From positions 28,028,545 through 28,092,544 of the forward strand of contig NC_088790.1 of the NCBI RefSeq assembly GCF_949628265.1: DNA of 64,000 nucleotides, given 5' to 3'. The notes beneath the pieces are model-generated. The model was not told the DNA's origin and searched no databases. It saw only the letters and a program-made list of their open reading frames with translations. Shown here piece by piece: positions 19,816 to 31,850 of this stretch (the first letter of the stretch is position 1; each line of letters starts with the position of its first letter). The stretch comes from Cloeon dipterum. Its lineage: Eukaryota > Arthropoda > Insecta > Ephemeroptera > Baetidae. Made by a program: the position numbers and the translations under genes.

Positions 19816-21065
19816 CGCGTAACGGGTAGGGCGTTACGCGTAACGGGGAGGGCGTTACGCGTAACGGGGAGGGCGTTACGCGTAACGGGGAGGGCGTTAC
19901 GCGTAACGGGTAGGGCGTTACGCGTAACGGGGAGGGCGTTACGCGTAACGGGGAGGGCGTTACGCGTAACGGGGAGGGCGTTACGCGTAACGGGGAGGGC
20001 GTTACGCGTAACGGGGAGGGCGTTACGCGTAACGGGTAGGGCGTTACGCGTAACGGGTAGGGCGTTACGCGTAACGGGTAGGGCGTTACGCGTAACGGGT
20101 AGGGCGTTACGCGTAACGGGTAGGGCGTTACGCGTAACGGGTAGGGCGTTACGCGTAACGGGTAGGGCGTTACGCGTAACGGGTAGGGCGTTACGCGTAA
20201 CGGGTAGGGCGTTACGCGTAACGGGTAGGGCGTTACGCGTAACGGGTTGGGCGTTACGCGTAACGGGTAGGGCGTTACGCGTAACGGGGAGGGCGTTACG
20301 CGTAACGGGTAGGGCGTTACGCGTAACGGGGAGGGCGTTACGCGTAACGGGTAGGGCGTTACGCGTAACGGGGAGGGCGTTACGCGTAACGGGTAGGGCG
20401 TTACGCGTAACGGGGAGGGCGTTACGCGTAACGGGTAGGGCGTTACGCGTAACGGGGAGGGCGTTACGCGTAACGGGTAGGGCGTTACGCGTAACGGGGA
20501 GGGCGTTACGCGTAACGGGTAGGGCGTTACGCGTAACGGGGAGGGCGTTACGCGTAACGGGTAGGGCGTTACGCGTAACGGGGAGGGCGTTACGCGTAAC
20601 GGGTAGGGCGTTACGCGTAACGGGTAGGGCGTTACGCGTAACGGGGAGGGCGTTACGCGTAACGGGTAGGGCGTTACGCGTAACGGGGAGGGCGGTACGC
20701 GTAACGGGTAGGGCGTTACGCGTAACGGGGAGGGCGTTACGCGTAACGGGTAGGGCGTTACGCGTAACGGGGAGGGCGTTACGCGTAACGGGTAGGGCGT
20801 TACGCGTAACGGGGAGGGCGTTACGCGTAACGGGTAGGGCGTTACGCGTAACGGGTAGGGCGTTACGCCTTACGGGGAGGGCGTTACGCGTAACGGGTAG
20901 GGCGTTACGCGTAACGGGTGGGGCGTTACGCGTAACGGGTAGGGCGTTACGCGTAACGGGTGGGGCGTTACGCGTAACGGGTAGGGCGTTACGCGTAACG
21001 GGGAGGGCGTTACGCGTAACGGGTAGGGCGTTACGCGTAACGGGGAGGGCGTAACGGGTAGGGCG
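19797..21065 (+). repeat. 21-bp satellite array, about 60 units
   Basis: Each unit is the 13-nt core CGTTACGCGTAAC plus GGG(G/T)AGGG; together with the next G the core forms the perfect palindrome CGTTACGCGTAACG, with an MluI-type ACGCGT centre. The first block is mostly the GGGGAGGG form, then about a dozen units of the GGGTAGGG form, and from about 20,280 to 20,820 the two forms alternate, a 42-bp higher-order repeat. Unit length is a multiple of three, so both strands are open for more than 440 codons; this is a period effect, not a gene. The array ends in two shortened units (21,045-21,065). Confidence 0.95.
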
Positions 21066-22061
21066 TAACGCCCTCCCCGTAAGGCGTATAGGTCTCGAAT
21101 CACCGTGAAAGAGAGAAAGAAAATCTCTTGACTCTCGCCTATAATAAATGTAATAATCCCAGAATTTACTCAATTTACAGAAATAAAACCATTGTGTACT
21201 TTCAGGGACAATGAGATTTAAGCAGGTTTACCTAGGTTGCAACCTCTTTCATCTTTTCTCCAAATTTGACCCGCGGCTGCTCTCGCCATTGCTTGAATGG
21301 GCTGCTCTGTTCGTGCACCGGATATTGTGGCAATTCGCGGTGTGCTCTTTTCTCCGCGAGATAAGGGCAGTGACAGTTTCGCGACTGTATTGGGTTGCGT
21401 GCTTGCGTTTGCTTATAATTCAACTTTAGGTTGCAATGAATAAGACGCCATTGAAAATTTACAGATGAAGACGAGACTGTGTACAAAAAATCTCTTTAGA
21501 TAAGGGTAACAAAATCGAACCAGTTTACAGAAGGCCGATTATTTGAACATAAGAATGAAAACTCTTGCACGACTTCCAAGGTTAAATGGCTTTGCAGCAT
21601 GATTGTGGTTTCTCTTACATCCTGCTTTTCGGTCGGGCTTTTATAGCCGCCAGAGGGCGTGTTGATGTCATTAAGATGTTAGTAGACGATTCAAAATACA
21701 ATAAGAAAGCTTATCTATGGTGTGACTTGAAAACCATAGCTAACACGCTGGACGTATGTGGCAGGCAGGGACGTCAAAGCGATTGCTGAAGTTACCTAGG
21801 GAAAAACTTGAGTAGAAGTATGCAACCCACGCTGAAATACTGATCGGCGGCATAGTTTCCATATATTGGCAGGCGTTGGTGAAAACATCTGTGGAATTTC
21901 AGATCATATGAAAAAGAACAAGAACCTATTTCGGAAATTGTGCAGCAGTAATAATTATTGAATGAGAGTCACGTGATACAGAAATAAATCTATTGGGAAA
22001 TATGAAATATCGCAATCGGTCTAACAAAATTACCTGCAATGAATTTTCAATGAATTAAAAA
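21066..22061 (+). repeat. Right arm of 1-kb inverted repeat
   Basis: Repeat S (about 21,088-21,560) followed by repeat R (21,580-22,060), mirror of 18,816-19,815. The arm ends at ATTAAAAA (22,054-22,061). Beyond it, R continues into its normal link, whereas the left arm stops at satellite, so the right side looks like the original arrangement. Confidence 0.85.
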
Positions 22062-22930
22062 CACATTTGAATCTATTTTATGCTGCTCTTGTGTTTTTTA
22101 CTCTCCATGCCAAGGTATAGATTTGTTATAGAACAGCTACTGTGTACGAATTTCGGATGCATGCTTCTCCAGTAGTAAACAAGGAAATTTAAATTCCAGT
22201 TAAGGTCGAGGTCGCGGGTTTGAGGCATGAGTAAAACACTATACATTATTTTACAATAATTTGTTTAATTAATTGAGAAATATAATCTTGCCCTAGACAT
22301 CTGCTACATTTTCATTTCACGACTTAAATTTAAAAGATGAGGTGTAAAAATGGAAATCCTATTTTAAAAGCAATATATATTCATTTGTTTGGAAACATCT
22401 GTAATAAGTGTAGGTCTCGAATCACCGTGACAGAGAGAAAGAAACGTTTTTGACTCTCCCTTATTATTTTATTATCCCATTCATTCGCTCGATTTACAGA
22501 AATCAAAACATTGTACACTTTCAGGGCCGATGAGATTTAAGCAGGTTCACATAGGCTGGAGCCTTTTTCACGTTTTCTCCTAATTTGACCCACGGCTGCT
22601 CTCGCCGTTGCTTGAAAGGGCTACTCTGTTCGTCCACCGGATATTGTGGCAAATAACGGTGCGCTTTTTTGTCCCCGACTTCCACGAGATAAGGGCAGTG
22701 ACAGTTTCTTCTGTGTGCCAATCTCGCTTTCGCGGCTGTATTGGGCGTTGAGTTTGCTCTTTGCTGATAATTCAAGTTTATGTCGCAATGAATAGAACTC
22801 CATTGAAAATTTACAGATGAAGACGAGATTTTGTCTACAACTAAAATCTCTGTAGATAAAGGTAAAAAATCGAACCAATTTGCAGTAGGCCGATTATTCG
22901 AACATAAGACTGAAAACTCAACGCATGCAG
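22062..22930 (+). repeat. R link and second S copy
   Basis: The link (22,062-22,400) and S copy (about 22,410-22,930; GGTCTCGAATCACCGTGACA, then CAGGGCCGATGAGATTTAAG) align with 31,040-31,850 in the next duplication unit. S reading frames are not conserved between copies. Confidence 0.7.
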
Positions 22931-23392
22931 TTGAAAATTAAAAATGAATTAAATCTGTACTAAAATACACATTTATGTTAAACCTGAAATTAAATTTAAC
23001 AACACCGATAATTACACGTTATTTTTTAATTTTATAACTTTTAAACGCAAAGAAAGTTTTTCTCATATCTGAACGCTTTTTTCCACATGATTTGGTCTTT
23101 AATACGTAAATTGTAAGTTACAATTTCAGTACAAACAAAATAAAACTAATTTTTTAATAGAAAAATAACTAATACAAATAAAAACTGCTATTGCAGCGCT
23201 TCAAAACCGCATCATCACGGAAGGGATGTTACCATTTTCACTGCTCTCTAATATACGAAAAATGATAAAAGTCAAAGCTAATTGATACTTAATACGATTT
23301 TATATTTATCCTTTTACGTCTTTCCTATTAGCAAAAAAATGTTAAAATACACCAATTTTTTATAAGGACTATTGCAAAAATAGGATTAAAAA
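22931..23392. other. 3' flank of TRPA-like gene A
   Basis: AT-rich; aligns with 31,850-32,351 in the second unit. Presumably holds the 3' UTR of the minus-strand channel gene; I cannot fix its poly(A) signal. No other gene seen. Confidence 0.45.
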
Positions 23393-26300
23393 TTAAGAGT
23401 TGTCACTTTCGCTTTCATTGACTTCATCACTGCTGTCGATGCTTTGCTTCGTTTTGGTTTCGCCCGCCCTGATGGTATGAAGATCTCTCAAAATTTGGAC
23501 ATCCATTAAGTGAATTCGGTCAATCCAAACCCATTTGATGAGTTTCGGTGTTCGTAAATCAACTTCATCAAAGAAGAATTGCCCTTTCTGCGAACAAATG
23601 TTCATTTATTCAATACATTTAAAAAAAACCCAGCCAAAATCTGAAATAGTAAAATTACTAATCATTGTGTCCATAAGTATATCCATTTTTATCGGTTTAT
23701 CTCTTTCCTCCACGTTTATATCTGGGCCACCACGCATGCTAAAGGGGCACAAAGCAGCAATAGCTAGTCGGAAAGCTCTCGCAATCTTCCCAAATCAGAA
23801 TGGAATCGTTAATACAATGCAAGAGAATCAAATTTAGGTGGAAATCAGCCCGAAATTAATCCCAATAAAATATTACAAGATCAAAAATTGAATTATTTTA
23901 AGAAAAAAACTTAACTGTCTTTCGTGGCCTTTTGTGGTTTACAAAAAGGTAGAATGGTTTGCATTTGCTCCATATTTTTTTGCAATGAATTCCCGCGATA
24001 TTTGCTCGCAATATGTTATTGGGAAGTGGAATTTTCGCGAGTTTATCGTTATCGGAAGTTTGTCTATCTCGAAAAAGAGGTAACCCCGACAGAACAAAAA
24101 TATTTAGCAATATAAATAGAATTTCTACTCACCGATGCAGCTCTAACGTGGTATTGCAAGCCTTCATCATATTCCTCCGCTATTTTAAGGGCACCAGATT
24201 TAAGATTGACTTTAATCTTAGCAACATCATAGGGTAGCGAATCCAATCCGAATTTTTTTTCCATGACACCAGCCATCTCAAGAAAAGACTGAAAATTAGC
24301 AATCATCTGGCACTGAGCAAAAGTGCGTGACACTTCTGCGCTTTTCTTCAGTTCCGAGGTAATGTTGAATGCAAGACCATTCATCATGTTAAATAAGCAG
24401 CATGCGATCAGGATGACGAAGCAGATGAAGAGTAACTGTATGTTTGTGCTATTTTTGTCATTTTCGAAGTCTTGCAAGGAGTAGTCGCCTGTCATCATGG
24501 AGATCACTTGGAGTATGGCCAGAAATGGTGTCTTGAACAATCCCCCTGTGTAACGTTCGTCATAGTCAATCATGTAGAAGCTGAGCGCAAATCCTCCAAT
24601 CAGCGCGAAAGAGAAGATCGAAACCGTGATATATCGATACACAATTTGAGCAAACATGAAACGCAGGGGTAGGATGGACGGGTGCTGGGAAATCACCATG
24701 AAGAGCGAGAAGAAGGCGGAGATCACTGCTAGAACAGGAGGCACTTCATGGTACAGCCATAGGGAGGTGAATAGTATGAAGAAGTACTCGTGCCAATCAT
24801 GATACGGAAGGTATTCTTTCCAGCCGAGTTGAAGTAGACTGTGTAATTTTTTCAGGCCTAATCGGGGATTCTTCTTGTAGTAACTCAACATTGTTTTAAT
24901 TTGGCGGAATCCACCATTGATTAACGATAAGCTAACAGACAGACACATCATCAAAAGTTTCGGTACAATATATAATATGAACATAAATTCTGTCCTTGTC
25001 CGTTCGAAGGCCATAGCAGTTAATAATAGGCTATTATTAGTCTCGTTGCTCTTGGTGTCATTTTGGAGATAGGTCTCGTTGCTCTCGGTGTTGTTTTGGA
25101 GTTTTTGGTTGGGTGGCGTAAGCGTCAGGTTCATAATGAATGATTGTATGAAACATATGAAAAATACTGTCTTGAACCCATACATAAATATCACTGCTCT
25201 CCTAAATTTTACTGACACAATGGCTTGACAGAGCGGGTGGAGTGCAAGATTATAAAGTTTCTCGTTTTTATTCAATCCAACGATGGAAGACTTGGCGATT
25301 GTTTTGATGTTGTCAATGTCGTGTCTATTCTTAGGGTCTCCGAAAATATTAGTTAACATCATCTCAGAGTCCCTCTCTGTGTCCCTCGAAATCTGCACAT
25401 CAAGAAGTTTCTTCATTGTAGAGTATGAAATCGAGTCGATCGGTGCCTCACACTTCAAGTTCTTCTTGCCGAGTGACCCATTGATTTGGAGAATCTTGTT
25501 CGTCCAGTATACGTTCCCTTCTTTGATGAAGTATTGCATTGCATCATTGAGCGGGTTCAAAATCCAGTTCAAATTGAGCTGTCCTTCTTCATTTTCTTTG
25601 CAAAGCATATCCCAAACAGCGCTCACACATTCTAAGCTATTGTTCTCTGCGGCGAGCCGAAGCGCTTCTGCTATTTTAATAGTCTCTCGAATCTTCATGG
25701 TTTCTGCTAGTGGCACTTCTCTGTCATTTTCACTACTTGAGATGCAATTAGATTTTATATAATGATCAAGTATGTATTTAAACACTTCTGGGTCCCCATA
25801 AAGACTTGTCAGGTGCATCCAACGCAAGATATTTTCTCGTGTGTTTAAAATGGCGTCCTTAGAAATTTCGTTGAGCAGGAATTCGATGCTCTTGATTGAG
25901 CCAGCTAACGCAGCATAATGAATTGGCAATAATTCTTCCTTGGATTGAACAAATAGGGCCTCTCTACTCACATACTGGTTCTCAACGAGATATTTTAGAA
26001 TATGCCAGGATCGATTCGTGGCAGCACAGTGTATCAGGGTTAAGCCATCAAACTCGTTCGTCCAGATCTCACGGTTTTCTTTGAGAATGTTTCCAACATC
26101 GAGGCCATCTGAAGGTTCAAGCAATGCATCAAACATCTCGTCTGTCACGTATCTGCACAGCAAAATCAACGGCATCACGTCTGTTTCTTGGAAGTGTACC
26201 ACACATTCAAGCACTTGAAGAACAAATTTCGAGTCCTTCCTCGACAGGATTTTTTCCTTTTCTCTCTTGATAGCTGATACTGCAAAGTGTTTGTACTTCT

Positions 26301-27856
26301 CGTGGAAACGCAGTCCTGGAATGTCCTTGAACGTTTCTTCAAGCTTTCTTTCCAGACGATCCATCTCCTTTTTACGCAGCTGCAATGATGCAAAGATCTC
26401 ATCAAAATCTGCCTGTTTGCTGCCAAAATCGAGGCCAAGCTCAAGTTCTAATTTGCGTAATTTCTCCTCCACCTGTTGTTCTTTCTTCATTTTAAAATAT
26501 AGTTCTGTTCCCAATTCTTGTTTGCGCTGTTGAAGTGATAAACTTGATTCAAAATCTGATTTGTCTACAAAATTGACAAACTTTTGTTTTTCCTTTTCCT
26601 GCTCACGATTCCACAATTTCATACGTGATCTAAGGTATTCTTTGTTCTTCAATTTTGAATCCTTCAGTTGCAATAAATCTTGTTTCTCCACGATCTCTTG
26701 TACAATCGATTCCATGTCAATGCTTTCAGTTAGCAAATATCTCTTCACGCTCTTGGCATCTTTCAGGGTGAAAAGTTTGCCTGTTAGATTTTCCTTGTGC
26801 TTTTCAATACGCTCGACTTGCTGTTTCAAATCGTAACATTTTTTTACGCAGGTGCAGAGGTTTAGCGCTTTTTCTTCGATATCTGCGAAAAATTGAAAAC
26901 AAAAAATAATCTTCTTATCGCTTCAATAAGAATATAGCAGAAATTTATTCATATCAAGATTGTACACTATCGACAAAATTCAACAGATTTGAAAGGAAAT
27001 TTTATTATTTAATTCCGATATTAAAAAAATGAATCGAGATGCATATATGAAAAAGTTGCGTTAAATAAATGATTTTTAGTTGACACATGCAATTATCTTT
27101 CAGATTAATGAAGAGTTTCAGAGAGAAGTCTCTGAAATGGAAACTTTATGAGTTGAATAAGCGTGAGGAAAAATTTATAATATCAAAAATCATCACCATG
27201 GAGCCTGAGTTTTATCCTGGAGTCTTAACGTACTATATCACATTTTGGTATATTTTCATTCAGTATTCCGTTTAAGATCTAATTAATAAAAATTTGTAGG
27301 CTTTTATACGCATGAACAAAAATTCGTAGTGTAATTAAAAGTTGATGTATTTGAAGAATGAAAAAATTAATTGATCATAAATATTACCTTTTTTCACATC
27401 AGGAGAAACATAGTCAGCAGACCTATGCTCTGTGCTCATCTGAATAGGTTCCCCTATTTCGATTGCAGTTGTCAATGCCATGACTATGGTATATGGTGCA
27501 CCTGGGAATGGGAAATTTATGCCATATGCGTTAATTTTCTGATACGATCTTTTAATCAGCTCCAAAGTTTGCGGGCTAATAAGCAAATGCATTGATGCGC
27601 CTTTATTTCTCAGTAAAATTCGAGATACTTTCTCCAAGAGGGAAATCTTTAAATCACAAATTTCACCACACACCGTCTTGAATAGATCGCGATGGTAGTA
27701 ATCGAAATCCAAGCAAATTAACATAAAAAGTATAGACCTTTCAATTTTTGAGAAGTGGAAATTTTGAACGGTGTAAATTTTAGTTGTTAACAGTATAATA
27801 TTGCTCCCAAATTTTACAAACAAAGGATTTAATGGCCGCTTGTTGGAGCTAACCAT
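23393..27856 (-). CDS. TRPA-like ankyrin cation channel, copy A
   Basis: Three coding exons, 27,856-27,388, 26,882-24,133 and 23,587-23,393, give 1137 residues. Junctions are G/GTAATA to CGCAG/ATATC and TCG/GTGAGT to CGCAG/AAA. The ATG has an in-frame TAA two codons upstream. Order: about 156 N-terminal residues of unknown fold; a charged coiled coil (about 219-339); ankyrin repeats (about 435-529, DGLTLIHCAATNRS and LLPIHYAALAGS); six membrane segments (S1 about 719-744, S5 900-928, S6 971-997) with the pore-loop motif MMTGDY at 952-957; and an acidic Ser-rich C-tail (SIDSSDEVNESESDNS). The combination fits insect TRPA channels of the painless/pyrexia type, plasma-membrane cation channels for heat, mechanical or chemical stimuli. 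The S1-S2 loop is rich in N-glycosylation sequons. The exact subtype is inference. Confidence 0.85.
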
Positions 27857-27993
27857 ACGTTATCAGAATTTTTCTAATTATTGGCCTGCATAGATATCCA
27901 ATTGATTTATTTAGCACCTCTGCTAAACACTTTCCGTAGGCTATGAGTCTGCCAAGAGGAAATAACATGGGCCCAGAGCTTTTTTTATGTGCG
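27857..27993 (-). promoter_or_regulatory. Immediate upstream region of TRPA-like gene A
   Basis: The first 137 bp upstream of the start codon are shared with copy B (36,817-36,925). An in-frame TAA lies at -6. No clear TATA box on the minus strand. The region is cut off from more distal sequence by a MITE. Confidence 0.4.
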
Positions 27994-28290
27994 TGTGGCG
28001 CCTTCTCGCCACAACTGTCCTACTACTTTGCATTTAACCTGTATCGCCAGGTGGCAGTACAAAGGTGTGCAACAATCAGTGCACCCTTACTGCACCTTCT
28101 CCCCCACTGCACAATTAGACTTGCACCAAAGCAGTCGCAACACAATAATTTAATATTGTGTTGTGACTGCTGTCGTGCGAGGCTTAAGGTGCAGTAAGGG
28201 TGCACTGATTGTCGCACACCTTTGTACTGCCACCTGGCGATACAGGTTAAATGCAAAGTAGTAGGACAGTAGTGGTGAGAAGGCGCCACA
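27994..28290. mobile_element. Palindromic MITE upstream of TRPA-like gene A
   Basis: 297 bp, starting TGTGGCGCCTTCTCGCCACA and ending in the inverse; the arms of about 105 bp differ at only a few bases, and the centre holds a second hairpin around AATTTAATATT. Copy B has the uninterrupted site TTATGTGCGGATCAATGG, giving TGCG/TGCA as probable target duplication. A lone end of the same family is at 57,034-57,066. No coding capacity. Confidence 0.85.
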
Positions 28291-30447
28291 TGCAGATCAA
28301 TGGGGCATAGTTGCTTTGCTGATTCGCAATGAAAGCTAAATTTTTACAAAAATTTTGATCAATCGCACTCTCATTTTAAGCGCCAAAAACCGGCTCTTAG
28401 GTGAAAGCGACATTTTTCTTCCAATTTTAAGAGTGCAAAGCGGCCAGCCGCTTTTGCTACTTATTTAGAGAGCCAAAACGCTCGCTCGCAGGAGTCTCGC
28501 GGTAAGAGCGCCAGACTGCAAGACATGTCACTATTTATTTGTACTTTTGATCGGCTGGCAGGCCACTTGCTCTTCTGCTGATCCAGCCGGTGCGACGACG
28601 AGCGAGAGAGGTAGCCGCCACGGCAGCGAGCAGAGCATAAATATATATTCAAGAACAGATTTTCCCATCGGTTATTTCAGGTTCTTGTCTCAGCTACTCG
28701 GAACAGATCCTGTCCGATATCTTTCTAGTTAAAAATATTTTCAGTTCCGCTTGAAAATCCGAAAAAAGACCGGATTCCGGTTATCAGTCTCGATCTCTGT
28801 ACTTGAGATCAGGGTTAAATAAACCCTTTTTTTCAGAAAAACCGACTACATTGTTACGCATATTGCCGAAATATGAATATTTTGTATCGTTATTAAAGGT
28901 TTGTGGTGTGTAGATTACAAAGAGAAAATAAATAAATTAGCAGCTATACCTCAACAAATATAATTACAAAACTTTGAAAATAGGTTGAAATAATGAAAAT
29001 TAAAAAATCTAAGCTAATTTTTTAATATGATTTTGAAAATTAGAAAATGTGTTCAAAAGTTGTCCCATGACGCGTCAGAACTTTGCAGAAAATTTAATAG
29101 AGATGGATTTTTCAAGAAACTCCACTTTAAAAATCGGAAAATATAGATTAATTTGTCGAATTTCTTTATATTTGCAACTCCCAAAATCTCGGGTTCCCAC
29201 CATTAGATTCGTCTCGACATCCCCTGACTAGTTTAAGGGTTTAGGGGTGCTTAGTATTCACCCCAAGTTGCTATACTTCAACCCTCTCTAAAAAATGTAA
29301 ATCATTTTATAGCTTACAATTTTTGTATTAATTTCGTACAATTTAAAAATATTTTTCTCTTTATGGGACGGGGTTGTTAGTATATTTATAAGAAGCTTTG
29401 GATAAAATATTTTTTAAAGAACACATGAACAATGATTTAGTTATTATCAGCAAAATTTTAGTTTAAGTTAAAACTTTTGTTGGTTAGAGAAGGTCGAGAC
29501 GAGTCAACGGTTGTTATAGCTTTTGCTATTCTGATGGTAAGAACCCGAGATTTCGGGGTGAAAAAGAACAGAAAAATTCGAGAAATCATGATTTTTACAT
29601 TTTTTTAAGTTGCATTTATCGAAAAATTAAAATGAAATAAAAACCACTGAAATGTTTGGCCTGCTTTTCTGTAGCGAGGAATAATAGCAATTATTATATT
29701 TCTAAAGGGAAAACCGTACAACTTTTTGATTTATGTCCGATCCTGAAAAACCGGAAAATGACCGGACTGTCTTGGGATACGCTCTTGGGCAAGACAGCAA
29801 AATAAAAACGTTGAAGAGCAGCGGCCCGATGACCGAGGTTGAAATCGCCCATATGAGTAAAACGCCGTCGAAGTTGTGCTGCTGCCGGCCACTTTTTGCT
29901 CTCAAACTGAGAAGAAAATTTTCGCTCAGAGTTAAAGGCTTTTTTACTTTCAAAATGAGACACAAACGCGTCCGCCAGTTATCGCTCTCAAAATGAGACG
30001 AAATATTTCGCTTTCACTTTGGCAAACTCAGAGGAGAAAAGAAAAGAAAGATGAAATCATTAAACTTACTGGATGAAAAGCAGGCATGGATGGCAAAAAA
30101 ACGAACAGTCTTCGCTTCAGTGCACAAATTCGACTCTTGCTCGCAGACGAGGTATCGTTAGAATGGATTCTAAATTTAAGACTGCTGATGTAAAAGGCGG
30201 AAGGAGAAATATTGCTGGGGATAAACGGGATAGATAAGAGAAATGCAAACTGCGTAAACAAGCTGCGTTGCTTTTTAAGTGACATGAATGAATGCCGTGG
30301 AAAGAGATTTTTTGAATGGTTTTGCAGCATGATATTTTCAAGGCCGATGGAGGGCGGAGCCACGTGCTAAAAATATAATCGGATGATCTATAGAGAACAT
30401 AAATTAATGTAGTTTGGCATTAAAAATATATATTCGAAAAAAGGGCT
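28291..30447. other. Upstream region of unit A, no gene seen
   Basis: Aligns with 36,930-38,980 in unit B. It includes a GC-rich block (28,440-28,640) with a GCGGCCAGCCGC hairpin and a following CATAAATATATATTC, shared by both units. Short frames here are interrupted or shifted in the other unit, so none is called as a gene. Confidence 0.45.
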
Positions 30448-30540
30448 CGACGCACTTGGTTTGGGCTTCGCGGCCCGCAGTGGGCCCTCCGGCTCCCCGC
30501 GCCATCGGACCTTCGGGCGCCTGACTGTTGACTTCCACTC
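30448..30540. other. GC-rich palindromic cluster, unit A
   Basis: About 75 bp of strongly GC-rich sequence in AT-rich surroundings: GGGCTTCGCGGCCCGCAGTG, then GGGCCCTCCGG and CGGACCTTCGGGCGCC. It can form several short stems. Nearly identical at 38,985-39,080. It does not fit a tRNA cloverleaf by eye. Confidence 0.55.
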
Positions 30541-30579
30541 ATAGAGCTATAATTATAAAGTTATGTATCAACATATCGT

Positions 30580-31850
30580 TTTTACAGGGGCTGTTTCATC
30601 AATCTACAAAATTGTGTGTTCCTCTTACAATCTGCATCTTCGGTTGGGCTTTGACAACCGGCGTTGATGTCATCCGGGCTGTTGGTGGACGAGTCAAGAC
30701 ACAATAAGAAAGCTGAACTAACTTGAAAACCATAGCTAACACGTATGGACGTATGTGGCAGGCAGGGACGTCAAAGCGATTGCTGAAGCTACCTAGGGAA
30801 AAACTTGAGTAGAAGTATGCAACCCGCGCTGAAATACTGCTCGGCGGCATAGTTTCCATCTATTGGCAGGCGTTGGTGAAAACATCTGTGGAATTTCAGA
30901 TCATGTGAAACAGAACAAGAACCTGTTTCGGAGATTGTGCTGCAGTAATAATTATTGAATGAGAGTCACGTGATACATAAATAAATCTAATGGGAAACAT
31001 GAAACAACGCAATCAGTCTAATAAAATGGGCTTCAATGAATTTTCTATTAATTAAAAACACATTTGAATCTATTTTATGCTGCTCTTGTGTTTTTTACTC
31101 TCCATGCCAAGGTAGATTTGTTATAGAACCGCTACTGTGTATGAATTAAACAAGGAAATTTAAATTCAAGTTAAGGTCGAGGTTGCGGTTTGAGGCATGA
31201 GTAAAACGCTATACATTATTTTACAATAATTTGTTTAATTAATTGAGAAATATAATCTTGCCCTAGACATCTGCTACATTTTCATTTCACGACTTAAATT
31301 TAAAAGATGAGGTATAAAAATGGAAATCCTATTTTAAAAGCAAAATATATTCATTTGTTTGGAAACATCTGTAATAAGTGTAGGTCTCGAATCACCGTGA
31401 CAGAGAGAAAGAAACATTTTCGACTCTCCCTTATTATTTTATTATCCCATTCATTCGCTCGATTTACAGAAATCAAAACATTGTACACTTTCAGGGCCGA
31501 TGAGATTTAAGAAGGTTCACATAGGCTGCAACCTCTTTCATCTTTTCTCCTAATTTGACCCACGGCTGCTCTCGCCGTTGCTTGAATGGGCTGCTCTGTT
31601 CGTCCACCGGATACTGTGGCAAATCACGGTGCGCTTTTTTGTCCGCGAGATAAGGGAAGTGACAGTTTCGCGGCTGTATTGGGTTGCGTTTGCTCTTTGC
31701 TGATAATTTAACTTTAGGTTGCAATGAATAAGACTCCATTGAAAATTTGCAGATGAAAACTAGACCGTGTAAGATAATCTCTGTAGATAAGGGTAAAAAA
31801 AAATAAAAAAAAATTGCGGAAAGCCAATTATTAGAACATAAGACTGAAAA
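30580..31850 (+). repeat. R, link and S at the unit A/B junction
   Basis: R (30,585-31,040), link (31,040-31,375) and S (31,380-31,850) in the same order as 21,580-22,930. This composite marks the junction between the two TRPA duplication units. Confidence 0.75.

Noticed and set aside
19797..21065. Telomere-like repeat because of GGGTAGGG
   Set aside because: Unit length is 21 bp with a palindromic core, internal position and inverted flanks; arthropod telomeres are usually TTAGG.
18749..21065. CRISPR array because of regular short repeats
   Set aside because: There are no unique spacers; the tract is a head-to-tail satellite in a eukaryotic context.
19708..21173. Reading frames of 448 and 466 codons on opposite strands through the satellite
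   Set aside because: They exist only because the repeat unit is 21 bp (seven codons) and lacks stops; the product would be one heptapeptide repeated, with no start context or exon structure.
21211..21486. Frames within repeat S (plus and minus strand)
   Set aside because: Different S copies interrupt them at different places and no protein motif is seen.
18816..22061. Assembly hairpin artefact
   Set aside because: The arms carry several base differences and the flanks beyond each arm differ, so a duplicated read is unlikely, though only spanning reads can exclude it.
24472..26836. Several plus-strand frames of 60-160 codons opposite the TRPA-like gene A (and the same opposite gene B)
   Set aside because: Antisense shadows of the large conserved exon; no independent coding signal.
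28023..28289. 88-codon frame inside the palindromic MITE
   Set aside because: It reads across both arms of an inverted repeat; its two halves mirror the opposite strand.
31380..31400. tRNA-like B box (GGTCTCGAATCACC) at the start of repeat S, suggesting a tRNA-derived SINE
   Set aside because: The match is imperfect, no A box at proper distance is visible and no poly(A) tail or SINE structure is seen.
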